DNA of 46,711 bases, from the NCBI GenBank assembly GCA_009760855.2, contig WPIO01000437.1:1-46711 (forward strand). Reading direction: 5' to 3'. Origin of the DNA: Cristatella mucedo (Eukaryota; Bryozoa; Phylactolaemata; Cristatellidae). The first letter of the stretch is position 1. Each line of letters begins with the position of its first letter. Below the pieces are notes generated by a model. The model was not told where the DNA came from, made no database searches, and saw only the letters and a list, made by a program, of their open reading frames with translations. Made by a program: the position numbers and the translations under genes. Positions 32,338-45,194 of this stretch are shown one piece after another.

Positions 32338-35069
32338 GTGATAACTTGCTGCAGAGTGCGGTGCCTTGCATTAAGCCATTTACACTTGAATAACTTATTT
32401 TGCATGAGTTTACAGCAGATCGCACAATATCTAGAGACTTTAAATCCACCCGTCGAAGCTTGCATGAGCTGGCAGCAGAGTGCTGCACGTTGCTTAGGGC
32501 AATCGTACTTACTTAAAAAATACATTTCGAATGAGTTTGCAGGAGATCGCGGAATGTAAAGACACCTCAATACTGCTCGATATGGCGTGTGATAACTTGT
32601 TGCGGAGTGTAGTGCCTTGCATTAAGCCATTCTCACTTGAATAACCTATTTTGCATGAGATAGCAGGAGATGGCCCAATATCTAGATACTTTAATTCAAC
32701 CCGTCGAAGCGTGCAGGAGCTGGCAGCAGAGTGCTAATCTTTGCTTTAGGCAATCGCATCGCACTTGAAAAAAAACGAATTTTGCTTGATTTTTCAGCAG
32801 ATCGCGGAACATAAACACACCTCGATACTCATCCTTATAGCTTGTGATAACTTGCGGCAGAGTGCTGATCCTTGCATTAAGCCATTCCCACTTGAATAGC
32901 TGATTTTTGCTTTGTCTACAGCAGATCGCACAATATCTAGATACTTTAAATCAACCCGCCAGTGTGTGCAGTAGTTTTTGCAGCATAATGCAGCACCTTG
33001 CTTCAGGCAATCGCACTTGAATAACTCATTTCGGTTGAGTTTGCAGAAGATCGCGGAATGTAAAGACATCTCAATACTGCTCGTTATGGCGTGTGATAAC
33101 TTGCTGGGGAGTGTAGTGCCTTGCATTAAGCCATTCACACTTGAATAACCTATTTTGCACGAGATAGCAGGAAATTGCCCAATATCTAGATACTTTAATT
33201 CACCCGTCGACGCGTGCAGGAGCTGGCAGCAGAGTGCTCATCTTTGCTTTAGGCAATCGCACTTGAAAAACGAATTTTGCTTGATTTTTCAGCAGATCGC
33301 GGAACATAAACACACCTCGATACTCATCCTTATAGCTTGTGATAACTTGCGGCAGAGTGCTGTGCTTTGCATTAAGCCATTCACACTTGAATACCTTATT
33401 TTGCATGAGTTCACAGCAGATCGCACAATATCTAGATACTTCAAATCAACCCGTCAAGGCATGAAGTAGCTCGGAGCAGAGTGCAGGCCTTGCTTTAGGC
33501 AATCGCACTTTAATAATTCAATTCGCTTGAGTTTGCAGCAGATCGCTGAATATAAAGACACCTCAATACTGCTCGTTATATCGTGTGATAACTTGCTGCA
33601 GATTGTGGAGCCTTGCATTAGGCCATTCACACTTGAATAGCTTATTTTGCATGACTTCACAGCAGATCGCACTATATCTAGATAATTTAAATCGACCCGT
33701 CAAGTCATGCAGTCGCCCGGAGATTAGTGCAGGCCTTGCTTTAGGCAATCGCACTTGAATAACTCATTTCGCTTGAGTTTGCAGCAGATCGCAGCATATT
33801 AGGACACCTCGATACTGCTCGTTATCGCGTGTGATAACTTGCTGCTGTGTGAGGCGCCTTGCATTAAGCCATTCACACTTGAATAGCTTATCTTGCATGA
33901 GTTCACAGCAGATCACACAATATCTAGATACTTTAAAAATCACCCCCACCAGAGCGTGCAGTAGCTTGCAGCATAATGCAGCTCCTTGCTTCAGGCAATC
34001 GCACTTGAATAACTCATTTCGGTTGAGTTTGCAGCTGATCGCGGAATATAAAGACATCTCGATACTGCTCGTTATAGCGTGCGATAGCTTGCTGCAGAGT
34101 GGGGCCCCTACCATTAGGCCATTCACACTTGAATAACATACTTTGGATGAGATCGCAGCAGATCGCACAATATCTAGATACTTTAAATCGACCCGTCTCA
34201 GCGTGTGGTAGCTTGCAGCAGAGTGCAGCTCCTTGGTTTAAGCAATCGCACATGAATAACTCATTTCGGTTAAGTTTGCAGCTGATCGGGGAACAGAAAG
34301 ACACCTCGATACAGCTCGTTATATCGTGTAATAAGTTGCTGCAGATTGCGGCGCCTTGCATTAGGCCATTCACACTTGAATAGCTTATCTTGCATAATAT
34401 CCCAGCAGATCGCACCATATCTAGATACTTTAAACCAATCCGCCGGGGCATGCTGTTGTTTGCACCAAAATTCACCTCCTTGCTTTAGGCAATCGCAATT
34501 GAATAACTCATTTTGCTTGAGTTTGCAGCAAATCGGTAAATATAAAGACACCTCGATACTGCTCTTTATAGCCGTGATAGCTTGCTTCAGATTGCTGCGC
34601 CTTGCATAAGGCCATTCACACTTGATTAGCTTATTTTTGCATGACTTCACAGCAGATCGCACAATATCTAGATACTTTTAATCGACCCGTCAGAGAGTGC
34701 AGTAGCTTGCAGCAGAGTGCAGCTCCTTGCTTTAGGCAATCGCAATTTGATAACTCATTCCGCTTGCGTTTGCAGCAGATCTCTGAATATGAAGACACCT
34801 CAATAGAGCTCGTATTAGCCTGTAATAAGTTGCTGCAGAGTTCTGAGCTTTGCATTAAGCCATTCACACTTGAATAGCTTCTTTTTGCATGAGTTCACAG
34901 CAGTTCGCACAATATCTAGCTACTTTAAATCCAACCGTCGAAGCATGCAGGAGCTAGCAGCAGAGTGCTGCACCTTGGTTTAGGCAATCACACTTGAATA
35001 ACGAACTTTGCTTGATTTTGCAGCATATCGCAGAACATAAAGATACCTTGATACTGCACCTCATTCCGT
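32338..35069 (+). repeat. HOR block 16: complete 11-mer
   Basis: Unit starts: a 32338, b 32589, j 32844, b-prime 33093, c 33339, d 33585, e 33831, f 34081, g 34328, h 34574, i 34822; total 2732 bp. It is about 14 bp longer than block 6 because of small tandem duplications: cttacttaaaa near 32508, atcgcatcgcac near 32753, gtagtttttgcag near 32976, and tttaaaaatcac near 33936. Confidence 0.92.
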
Positions 35070-37789
35070 GTGATAACTTGCTGCAGAGTGCGGTGCCTTG
35101 CATTAAGCCATTTACACTTGAATAACTTATTTTGCATGAGTTTACAGCAGATCGCACAATATCTAGAGACTTTAAATCCACCCGTCGAAGCTTGCATGAG
35201 CTGGCAGCAGAGTGCTGCACGTTGCTTAGGGCAATCGTACTTAAAAAATACATTTCGAATGAGAGTTTGCAGGAGATCGCGGAATGTAAAGACACCTCAA
35301 TACTGCTTGATATGGCGTGTGATAACTTTTTGCGGAGTGTAGTGCCTTGCATTAAGCCATTCTCACTTGAATAACCTATTTTGCATGAGATAGCAGGAGA
35401 TGGCCCAATATCTAGATACTTTAATTCAACCCGTCGAAGCGTGCAGGAGCTGGCAGCAGAGTGCTAATCTTTGCTTTAGGCAATCGCACTTGAAAAACGA
35501 ATTTTGCTTTTTTTTTTTCAGCAGATCGCGGAACATAAACACACCTCGATACTCATCCTTATAGCTTGTGATAACTTGCGGCAGAGTGCTGATCCTTGCA
35601 TTAAGCCATTCCCACTTGAATAGCTGATTTTGCTTTGTCTACAGCAGATCGCACAATATCTAGATACTTTAAATCAACCCGCCAGTGTGTGCAGTAGTTT
35701 GCAGCATAATGCAGCACCTTGCTTCAGGCAATCGCACTTGAATAACTCATTTCGGTTGAGTTTGCAGAAGATCGCGGAATGTAAAGACATCTCAATACTG
35801 CTCGTTATGGCGTGTGATAACTTGCTGGGGAGTGTAGTGCCTTGCATTAAGCCATTCACACTTGAATAACCTATTTTGCACGAGATAGCAGGAAATTGCC
35901 CAATATCTAGATACTTTAATTCACCCGTCGAAGTATGAAGGAGCTGGTAGCAGAGTGCTCAGCTTTGCTTTAGGATATCGAACTTGAAAAACGAATTTTG
36001 CTTGATTTTTCAGCAGATCGCGGAACATAAACACACCTCGATACTCATCCTCATAGCTTGAGATAACTTGCGGCAGAGTGCTGTGCTTTGCATTAAGCCA
36101 TTCACACTTGAATACCTTATTTTGCATGAGTTCACAGCAGATCGCACAATATCTAGATACTTCAAATCAACCCGTCAAGGCATGAAGTAGCTCGGAGCAG
36201 AGTGCAGGCCTTGCTTTAGGCAATCGCACTTGAATAATTCAATTCGCTTGAGTTTGCAGCTGATCGCTGAATATAAAGACACCTCGATACTGCTCGTTAT
36301 ATCGTGTGATAACTTGCTGCAGATTGTGGAGCCTTGCATTAGGCCATTCACACTTGAATAGCTTATTTTGCATGACTTCACAGCAGCTCGCACTATATCT
36401 AGATACTTTAAATCAACCCGTCAAGTCATGCAGTCAGTCACCCGGAGATTAGTGCAGGCCTTGCTTTAGGCAATCGCACTGGAATAACTCATTTCGCTTG
36501 AGTTTGCAGCAGATCGCAGCATATTAAGACACCTCGGTACTGCTCGTTATAGCGTGTGATAACTTGCTGCTGTGTGAGGCGCCTTGCATTAAGCCATTCA
36601 CACTTGAATAGCTTATCTTGCATGAGTTCACAGCAGATCACACAATATCTAGATACTTTAAATCAACCCACCAGAGCGTGCAGTAGTTTGCAGCATAATG
36701 CAGCTCCTTGCTTCAGGCAATCGCACTTGAATAACTCATTTCGGTTGAGTTTGCAGCTGATCGCGGAATATAAAGACATCTCGATGCTGCTCGTTATAGC
36801 GTGCGATAGCTTGCTGCAGAGTGGGGCGCCTACCATTAGGCCATTCACACTTGAATAACATTCTTTGGATGAGATCGCAGCAGATCGCACAATATCTAGA
36901 TACTTTAAATCGACCCGTCTCAGCGTGTGGTAGCTTGCAGCAGACTGCAGCTCCTTAGTTTAAGCAATCGCACATGAATATCTCATTTCGGTTCAGTTTG
37001 CAGCTGATCGGGGAACAGAAAGACACCTCGATACAGCTCGTTATATCGTGTGATAACTTGCTGCAGATTGCGGCGCCTTGCATAAGGCCATTCACACTTG
37101 AATAGCTTACCTTGCATGAAAACCCAGCAGATCGCACCATATCTAGATACTTTAAACCAATCCGCCGGGGCATGCTGTTGTTTGCACAAAAATGCACCTC
37201 CTTGCTTTAGGCAATCGCAATTGAATAACTCATTTTGCTTGAGTTTGCAGCAAATCGGTAAATATAAAGACACCTCGATACTGCTCTTTATAGCCGTGAT
37301 GGCTTGCTTCAGATTGCTGCGTCTTGCATAAGGCCATTCACACTTAATTAGCTTATTTTGCATGACTTCACAGCAGATCGCACAATATCTAGATACTTTC
37401 AATCGACCCGTCAGAGCGTGCAGTAGCTTGCAGCAGAGTGCAGCTCCTTGCTTTAGGCAATCGCAATTTGATAACTCATTCCGCTTGCGTTTGCAGCAGA
37501 TCTCTGAATATGAAGACACCTCAATAGAGCTCGTAATAGTTTGTAATAAGTTGCTGCAGAGTTCTGAGCTTTGCATTAAGCCATTCACACTTGAATAGCT
37601 TCTTTTGCATGAGTTCACAGCAGATCGCACAATATCTAGCTACTTTAAATCCAACCTTCGAAGCATGCAGGAGCTAGCAGCAGAGTGCTGCACCTTGGTT
37701 TAGGCAATCACACTTGAATAACGAACTTTGCTTGATTTTGCAGCATATCGCAGAACATAAAGATACCTCGATACTGCACCTCATTCCGT
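35070..37789 (+). repeat. HOR block 17: complete 11-mer
   Basis: Unit starts: a 35070, b 35319, j 35568, b-prime 35814, c 36060, d 36306, e 36556, f 36803, g 37050, h 37296, i 37543; total 2720 bp. The b-prime unit is strongly changed at 35930-35992 (gaagtatgaaggagctggt, gctcagctttgc, ttaggatatcgaac). The b unit has a T-run of 12-13 near 35508 where others read cttgatttttcag. The d unit has gcagtcagtcaccc, a 4-bp duplication. Confidence 0.92.
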
Positions 37790-39763
37790 GTGATAACTTG
37801 CTGCAGAGTGCGGTGCCTTGCATTAAGCCATTTACACTTGAATAACTTATTTTGAATGAGTTTACAGCAGATCGCACAATATCTAGAGACTTTAAATCCA
37901 CCCGTCGAAGCTTGCATGAGCTGGCAGCAGAGTGCTGCACGTTGCTAAGGGCAATCGTACTTAAAAAACACATTTCGAATGAGTTTGCAGAAGATCGCAG
38001 AATGTAAAGACACCTCAATACTGCTCGATATGGCGTGTGACAACTTGTTGCGGACAGTAGTGCCTTGCATTAAGCCATTCTCACTTGAATAACCTATTTT
38101 GCATGAGATAGCAGGAGATTGCCCAATATCTAGATACTTTAATTCAACCCGTCGACGCGTGCAGGAGCTGGCAGCAGAGTGCTCATCTTTGCTTTAGGCA
38201 ATCGCACTTGAAAAACGAATTTTGCTTGATTTTTCAGCAGATCGCGGAACATAAACACACCTCGATACTCATCCTTATAGCTTGTGATAACTTGCGGCAG
38301 AGTGCTGTGCTTTGCATTAAGCCATTCACACTTGAATACCTTATTTTGCATGAGTTCACAGCAGATCGCACAATATCTAGATAATTTAAATCGACCCGTC
38401 AAGTCATGCAGTCGCCCGGAGATTAGTGCAGGCCTTGCTTTAGGCAATCGCACTTGAATAACTCATTTCGCTTGAGTTTGCAGCAGATCGCAGCATATTA
38501 GGACACCTCGATACTGCTCGTTATCGCGTGTGATAACTTGCTGCTGTGTGAGGCGCCTTGCATTAAGCAATTCACACTTGAATAGCTTATCTTGCATGAG
38601 TTCACAGCAGATCACACAATATCTAGATACTTTAAATCAACCCACCAGAGCGTGCAGTAGCTTGCAGCATAATGCAGCTCCTTGCTTCAGGCAATCGCAC
38701 TTGAATAACTCATTTCGGTTGAGTTTGCAGCTGATCGCGGAATATAAAGACATCTCGATACTGCTCGTTATAGCGTGCGATAGCTTGCTGCAGAGTGGGG
38801 CCCCTACCATTAGGCCATTCACACTTGAATAACATACTTTGGATGAGATCGCAGCAGATCGCACAATATCTAGATACTTTAAATCGACCCGTCTCAGCGT
38901 GTGGTAGCTTGCAGCAGAGTGCAGCTCCTTGGTTTAAGCAATCGCACATGAATAACTCATTTCGGTTAAGTTTGCAGCTGATCGGGGAACAGAAAGACAC
39001 CTCGATACAGCTCGTTATATCGTGTAATAAGTTGCTGCAGATTGCAGCGCCTTGCATTAGGCCATTCACACTTGAATAGCTTATCTTGCATAATATCCCA
39101 GCAGATCGCACCATATCTAGATACTTTTAAACCAATCCGCCGGGGCATGCTGTTGTTTGCACCAAAATTCACCTCCTTGCTTTAGGCAATCGCAATTGAA
39201 TAACTCATTTTGCTTGAGTTTGCAGCAAATCGGTAAATATAAAGACACCTCGATACTGCTCTTTATAGCCGTGATAGCTTGCTTCAGATTGCTGCGCCTT
39301 GCATAAGGCCATTCACACTTGATTAGCTTATTTTGCATGACTTCACAGCAGATCGCACAATATCTAGATACTTTTAATCGACCCGTCAGAGAGTGCAGTA
39401 GCTTGCAGCAGAGTGCAGCTCCTTGCTTTAGGCAATCGCAATTTGATAACTCATTCCGCTTGCGTTTGCAGCAGATCTCTGAATATGAAGACACCTCAAT
39501 AGAGCTCGTATAGCCTGTAATAAGTTGCTGCAGAGTTCTGAGCTTTGCATTAAGCCATTCACACTTGAATAGCTTCTTTTGCATGAGTTCACAGCAGATC
39601 GCACAATATCTAGCTACTTTAAATCCAACCGTCGAAGCATGCAGGAGCTAGCAGCAGAGTGCTGCACCTTGGTTTAGGCAATCACACTTGAATAACGAAC
39701 TTTGCTTGATTTTGCAGCATATCGCAGAACATAAAGATACCTTGATACTGCACCTCATTCCGT
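37790..39763 (+). repeat. HOR block 18: 8-mer with the same c/d fusion as block 15
   Basis: Unit starts: a 37790, b 38037, c/d 38284, e 38530, f 38777, g 39024, h 39271, i 39517; total 1974 bp. The c/d join matches block 15, as do ttgaatgagtttac, gttgctaagggc and gacaacttgttgcggacag. The two blocks lie about 7430 bp apart and are copies of one parent block. Confidence 0.92.
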
Positions 39764-42480
39764 GTGATAACTTGCTGCAGAGTGCGGTGCCTTGCATTAA
39801 GCCATTTACACTTGAATAACTTATTTTGCATGAGTTTACAGCAGATCGCACAATATCTAGAGACTTTAAATCCACCCGTCGAAGCTTGCATGAGCTGGCA
39901 GCAGAGTGCTGCACGTTGCTTAGGGCAATCGTACTTAAAAAAATACATTTCGAATGAGTTTGCAGGAGATCGCGGAATGTAAAGACACCTCAATACTGCT
40001 CGATATGGCGTGTGATAACTTTTTACGGAGTGTAGTGCCTTGCATTAAGCCATTCTCACTTGAATAACCTATTTTGCATGAGATAGCAGGAGATTGCCCA
40101 ATATCTAGATACTTTAATTCAACCCGTCGAAGCGTGCAGGAGCTGGCAGCAGAGTGCTAATCTTTGCTTTAGGCAATCGCACTTGAAAAAAACGAATTTT
40201 GCTTGATTTTTCAGCAGATCGCGGAACATAAACACACCTCGATACTCATCCTTATAGCTTGTGATAACTTGCGGCAGAGTGCTGATCCTTGCATTAAGCC
40301 ATTCCCACTTGAATAGCTGATTTTGCTTTGTCTACAGCAGATCGCACAATATCTAGATACTTTAAATCAACCCGCCAGTGTGTGCAGTAGTTTGCAGCAT
40401 AATGCAGCACCTTGCTTCAGGCAATCGCACTTGAATAACTCATTTCGGTTGAGTTTGCAGAAGATCGCGGAATGTAAAGACATCTCAATACTGCTCGTTA
40501 TGGCGTGTGATAACTTGCTGGGGAGTGTAGTGCCTTGCATTAAGCCATTCACACTTGAATAACCTATTTTGCACGAGATAGCAGGAAATTGCCCAATATC
40601 TAGATACTTTAATTCACCCGTCGACGCGTGCAGGAGCTGGCAGCAGAGTGCTCATCTTTGCTTTAGGCAATCGCACTTGAAAAACGAATTTTGCTTGATT
40701 TTTCAGCAGATCGCGGAACATAAACACACCTCGATACTCATCCTTATAGCTTGTGATAACTTGCGGCAGAGTGCTGTGCTTTGCATTAAGCCATTCACAC
40801 TTGAATACCTTATTTTGCATGAGTTCACAGCAGATCGCACAATATCTAGATACTTCAAATCAACCCGTCAAGGCATGAAGTAGCTCGGAGCAGAGTGCAG
40901 GCCTTGCTTTAGGCAATCGCACTTTATAATTCAATTCGCTTGAGTTTGCAGCAGATCGCTGAATATAAAGACACCTCAATACTGCTCGTTATATCGTGTG
41001 ATAACTTGCTGCAGATTGTGGAGCCTTGCATTAGGCCATTCACACTTGAATAGCTTATTTTGCATGACTTCACAGCAGATCGCACTATATCTAGATAATT
41101 TAAATCGACCCGTCAAGTCATGCAGTCGCCCGGAGATTAGTGCAGGCCTTGCTTTAGGCAATCGCACTTGAATAACTCATTTCGCTTGAGTTTGCAGCAG
41201 ATCGCAGCATATTAGGACACCTCGATACTGCTCGTTATCGCGTGTGATAACTTGCTGCTGTGTGAGGCGCCTTGCATTAAGCCATTCACACTTGAATAGC
41301 TTATCTTGCATGAGTTCACAGCAGATCACACAATATCTAGATACTTTAAATCAACCCACCAGAGCGTGCAGTAGTTTGCAGCATAATGCAGCTCCTTGCT
41401 TCAGGCAATCGCACTTGAATAACTCATTTCGGTTGAGTTTGCAGCTGATCGCGGAATATAAAGACATCTCGATACTGCTCGTTATAGCGTGCGATAGCTT
41501 GCTGCAGAGTGGGGCCCCTACCATTAGGCCATTCACACTTGAATAACATACTTTGGATGAGATCGCAGCAGATCGCACAATATCTAGATACTTTAAATCG
41601 ACCCGTCTCAGCGTGTGGTAGCTTGCAGCAGAGTGCAGCTCCTTGGTTTAAGCAATCGCACATGAATAACTCATTTCGGTTAAGTTTGCAGCTGATCGGG
41701 GAACAGAAAGACACCTCGATACAGCTCGTTATATCGTGTAATAACTTGCTGCAGATTGCGGCGCCTTGCATTAGGCCATTCACACTTGAATAGCTCATCT
41801 TGCATAATATACCCCCAGCAGATCGCACCATATCTAGATACTTTTAAACCAATCCGCCGGGGCATGCTGTTGTTTGCACCAAAATGCACCTCCTTGCTTT
41901 AGGCAATCGCAATTGAATAACTCATTTTGCTTGAGTTTGCAGCAAATCGGTAAATATAAAGACACCTCGATACTGCTCTTTATAGCCGTGATAGCTTGCT
42001 TCAGATTGCTGCGCCTTGCATAAGGCCATTCACACTTGATTAGCTTATTTTGCATGACTTCACAGCAGATCGCACAATATCTAGATACTTTTAATCGACC
42101 CGTCAGAGAGTGCAGTAGCTTGCAGCAGAGTGCAGCTCCTTGCTTTAGGCAATCGCAATTTGATAACTCATTCCGCTTGCGTTTGCAGCAGATCTCTGAA
42201 TATGAAGACACCTCAATAGAGCTCGTATTAGCCTGTAATAAGTTGCTGCAGAGTTCTGAGCTTTGCATTAAGCCATTCACACTTGAATAGCTTCTTTGCA
42301 TGAGTTCACAGCAGATCGCACAATATCTAGCTACTTTAAATCCAACCGTCGAAGCATGCAGGAGCTAGCAGCAGAGTGCTGCACCTTGGTTTAGGCAATC
42401 ACACTTGAATAACGAACTTTGATTGATTTTGCAGCATATCGCAGAACATAAAGATACCTTGATACTGCACCTCATTCCGT
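39764..42480 (+). repeat. HOR block 19: complete 11-mer
   Basis: Unit starts: a 39764, b 40012, j 40261, b-prime 40507, c 40753, d 40998, e 41244, f 41491, g 41738, h 41988, i 42235; total 2717 bp. It pairs with block 16: both have gataatttaaatcg in d, gttatcgcgtg before e, ggggcccctacc in f and gctcgtattagcc in h. The g unit has an irregular cataatatacccccagcag near 41804. Confidence 0.92.
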
Positions 42481-45194
42481 GTGATAACTTGCTGCAGAGT
42501 GCGGTGCCTTGCATTAAGCCATTTACACTTGAATAACTTATTTTGCATGAGTTTACAGCAGATCGCACAATATCTAGAGACTTTAAATCCACCCGTCGAA
42601 GCTTGCATGAGCTGGCAGCAGAGTGCTGCACGTTGCTTAGGGCAATCGTACTTAAAAAATACATTTCGAATGAGTTTGCAGAAGATCGCGGAATGTAAAG
42701 ACACCTCAATACTGCTCGATATGGCGTGTGATAACTTTTTGCGGAGTGTAGTGCCTTGCATTAAGCCATTCTCACTTGAATAACCTATTTTGCATGAGAT
42801 AGCAGGAGATGGCCCAATATCTAGATACTTTAATTCAACCCGTCGAAGCGTGCAGGAGCTGGCAGCAGAGTGCTAATCTTTGCTTTAGGCAATCGCACTT
42901 GAAAAACGAATTTTGCTTGATTTTTCAGCAGATCGCGGAACATAAACACACCTCGATACTCATCCTTATAGCTTGTGATAACTTGCGGCAGAGTGCTGAT
43001 CCTTGCATTAAGCCATTCCCACTTGAATAGCTGATTTTGCTTTGTCTACAGCAGATCGCACAATATCTAGATACTTTAAATCAACCCGCCAGTGTGTGCA
43101 GTAGTTTGCAGCATAATGCAGCACCTTGCTTCAGGCAATCGCACTTGAATAACTCATTTCGGTTGAGTTTGCAGAAGATCGCGGAATGTAAAGACATCTC
43201 AATACTGCTCGTTATGGCGTGTGATAACTTGCTGGGGAGTGTAGTGCCTTGCATTAAGCCATTCACACTTGAATAACCTATTTTGCACGAGATAGCAGGA
43301 AATTGCCCAATATCTAGATACTTTAATTCACCCGTCGAAGTATGAAGGAGCTGGTAGCAGAGTGCTCATCTTTGCTTTAGGCAATCGAACTTGAAAAACG
43401 AATTTTGCTTGATTTTTCAGCAGATCGCGGAACATAAACACACCTCGATACTCATCCTCATAGCTTGTGATAACTTGCGGCAGAGTGCTGTGCTTTGCAT
43501 TAAGCCATTCACACTTGAATACCTTATTTTGCATGAGTTCACAGCAGATCGCACAATATCTAGATACTTCAAATCAACCCGTCAAGGCATGAAGTAGCTC
43601 GGAGCAGAGTGCAGGCCTTGCTTTAGGCAATCGCACTTGAATAATTCAATTCGCTTGAGTTTGCAGCAGATCGCTGAATATAAAGACACCTCGATACTGC
43701 TCGTTATATCGTGTGATAACTTGCTGCAGATTGTGGAGCCTTGCATTAGGCCATTCACACTCGAATAGCTTATTTTGCATGACTTCACAGCAGATCGCAC
43801 TATATCTAGATGCTTTAAATCAACCCGTCAAGTCATGCTGTCACCCGGAGATTAGTGCAGGCCTTGCTTTAGGCAATCGCACTTGAATAACTCATTTCGC
43901 TTGAGTTTGCAGCAGATCGCAGCATATTAAGACACCTCGATACTGCTCGTTATCGCGTGTGATAACTTGCTGCTGTGTGTGAGGCGCCTTGCATTAAGCC
44001 ATTCACACTTGAATAGCTTATCTTGCATGAGTTCACAGCAGATCACACAATATCTAGATACTTTAAATCAACCCACCAGAGCGTGCAGTAGCTTGCAGCA
44101 TAATGCAGCTCCTTGCTTCAGGCAATCGCACTTGAATAACTTATTTCGGTTGAGTTTGCAGCTGATCGCGGAATATAAAGACATCTCGATACTGCTCGTT
44201 ATAGCGTGCGATAGCTTGCTGCAGAGTGGGGCCCCTACCATTAGGCCATTCACACTTGAATAACATTCTTTGGATGAGATCGCAGCAGATCGCACAATAT
44301 CTAGATACTTTAAATCGACCCGTCTCAGCGTGTGGTAGCTTGCAGCAGACTGCAGCTCCTTAGTTTAAGCAATCGCACAGGAATATCTCATTTCGGTTCA
44401 GTTTGCAGCTGATCGGGGAACAGAAAGACACCTCGATACAGCTCGTTATATCGTGTGATAACTTGCTGCAGATTGCGGCGCCTTGCATAAGGCCATTCAC
44501 ACTTGAATAGCTTACGTTGCATGAAAACCCAGCGGATCGCACCATATCTAGATACTTTAAACCAATCCGCCGGGGCATGCTGTTGTTTGCACAAAAATGC
44601 ACCTCCTTGCTTTAGGCAATCGCAATTGAATAACTCATTTTGCTTGAGTTTGCAGCAAATCGGTAAATATAAAGACACCTCGATACTGCTCTTTATAGCC
44701 GTGATGGCTTGCTTCAGATTGCTGCGCCTTGCATAAGGCCATTCACACTTGATTAGCTTATTTTGCATGACTTCACAGCAGATCGCACAATATCTAGATA
44801 CTTTTAATCGACCCGTCAGAGCGTGCAGTAGCTTGCAGCAGAGTGCAGCTCCTTGCTTTAGGCAATCGCAATTTGATAACTCATTCCGCTTGCGTTTGCA
44901 GCAGATCTCTGAATATGAAGACACCTCAATAGAGCTCGTAATAGCCTGTAATAAGTTGCTGCAGAGTTCTGAGCTTTGCATTAAGCCATTCACACTTGAA
45001 TAGCTTCTTTTGCATGAGTTCACAGCAGATCGCACAATATCTAGCTACTTTAAATCCAACCTTCGAAGCATGCAGGAGCTAGCAGCAGAGTGCTGCACCT
45101 TGGTTTAGGCAATCACACTTGAATAACGAACTTTGCTTGATTTTGCAGCATATCGCAGAACATAAAGATACCTCGATACTGCACCTCATTCCGT
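42481..45194 (+). repeat. HOR block 20: complete 11-mer
   Basis: Unit starts: a 42481, b 42728, j 42975, b-prime 43221, c 43467, d 43713, e 43959, f 44208, g 44455, h 44701, i 44948; total 2714 bp. It pairs with block 17 through the derived b-prime form (gaagtatgaaggagctggt, atcgaacttg). Its d unit belongs to the gatgctttaaatc lineage and its g unit has unique changes (gcttacgttgcatg, cccagcggatcg). The e unit starts ctgctgtgtgtgagg, a 2-bp duplication. Confidence 0.92.

Larger units (their letters stand above)
28134..42480 (+). repeat. Two copies of a super-repeat of about 7.4 kb, third copy begins at 42481
   Basis: Block lengths from 28134 are 9, 8, 11 units and from 35070 are 11, 8, 11 units; the third copy starts at 42481 with 11 and then a block with the a-unit variants of blocks 15 and 18. 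Shared variants lie about 7.43 kb apart: tcatagcttgagataac (28620, 36053), gcactggaataactc (29044, 36477), aatagtttgtaataag (30103, 37536), ttgaatgagtttac (30419, 37851, 45258), and the c/d join (30945, 38378). The first copy is shorter only because its first HOR lacks two units. Confidence 0.85.
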
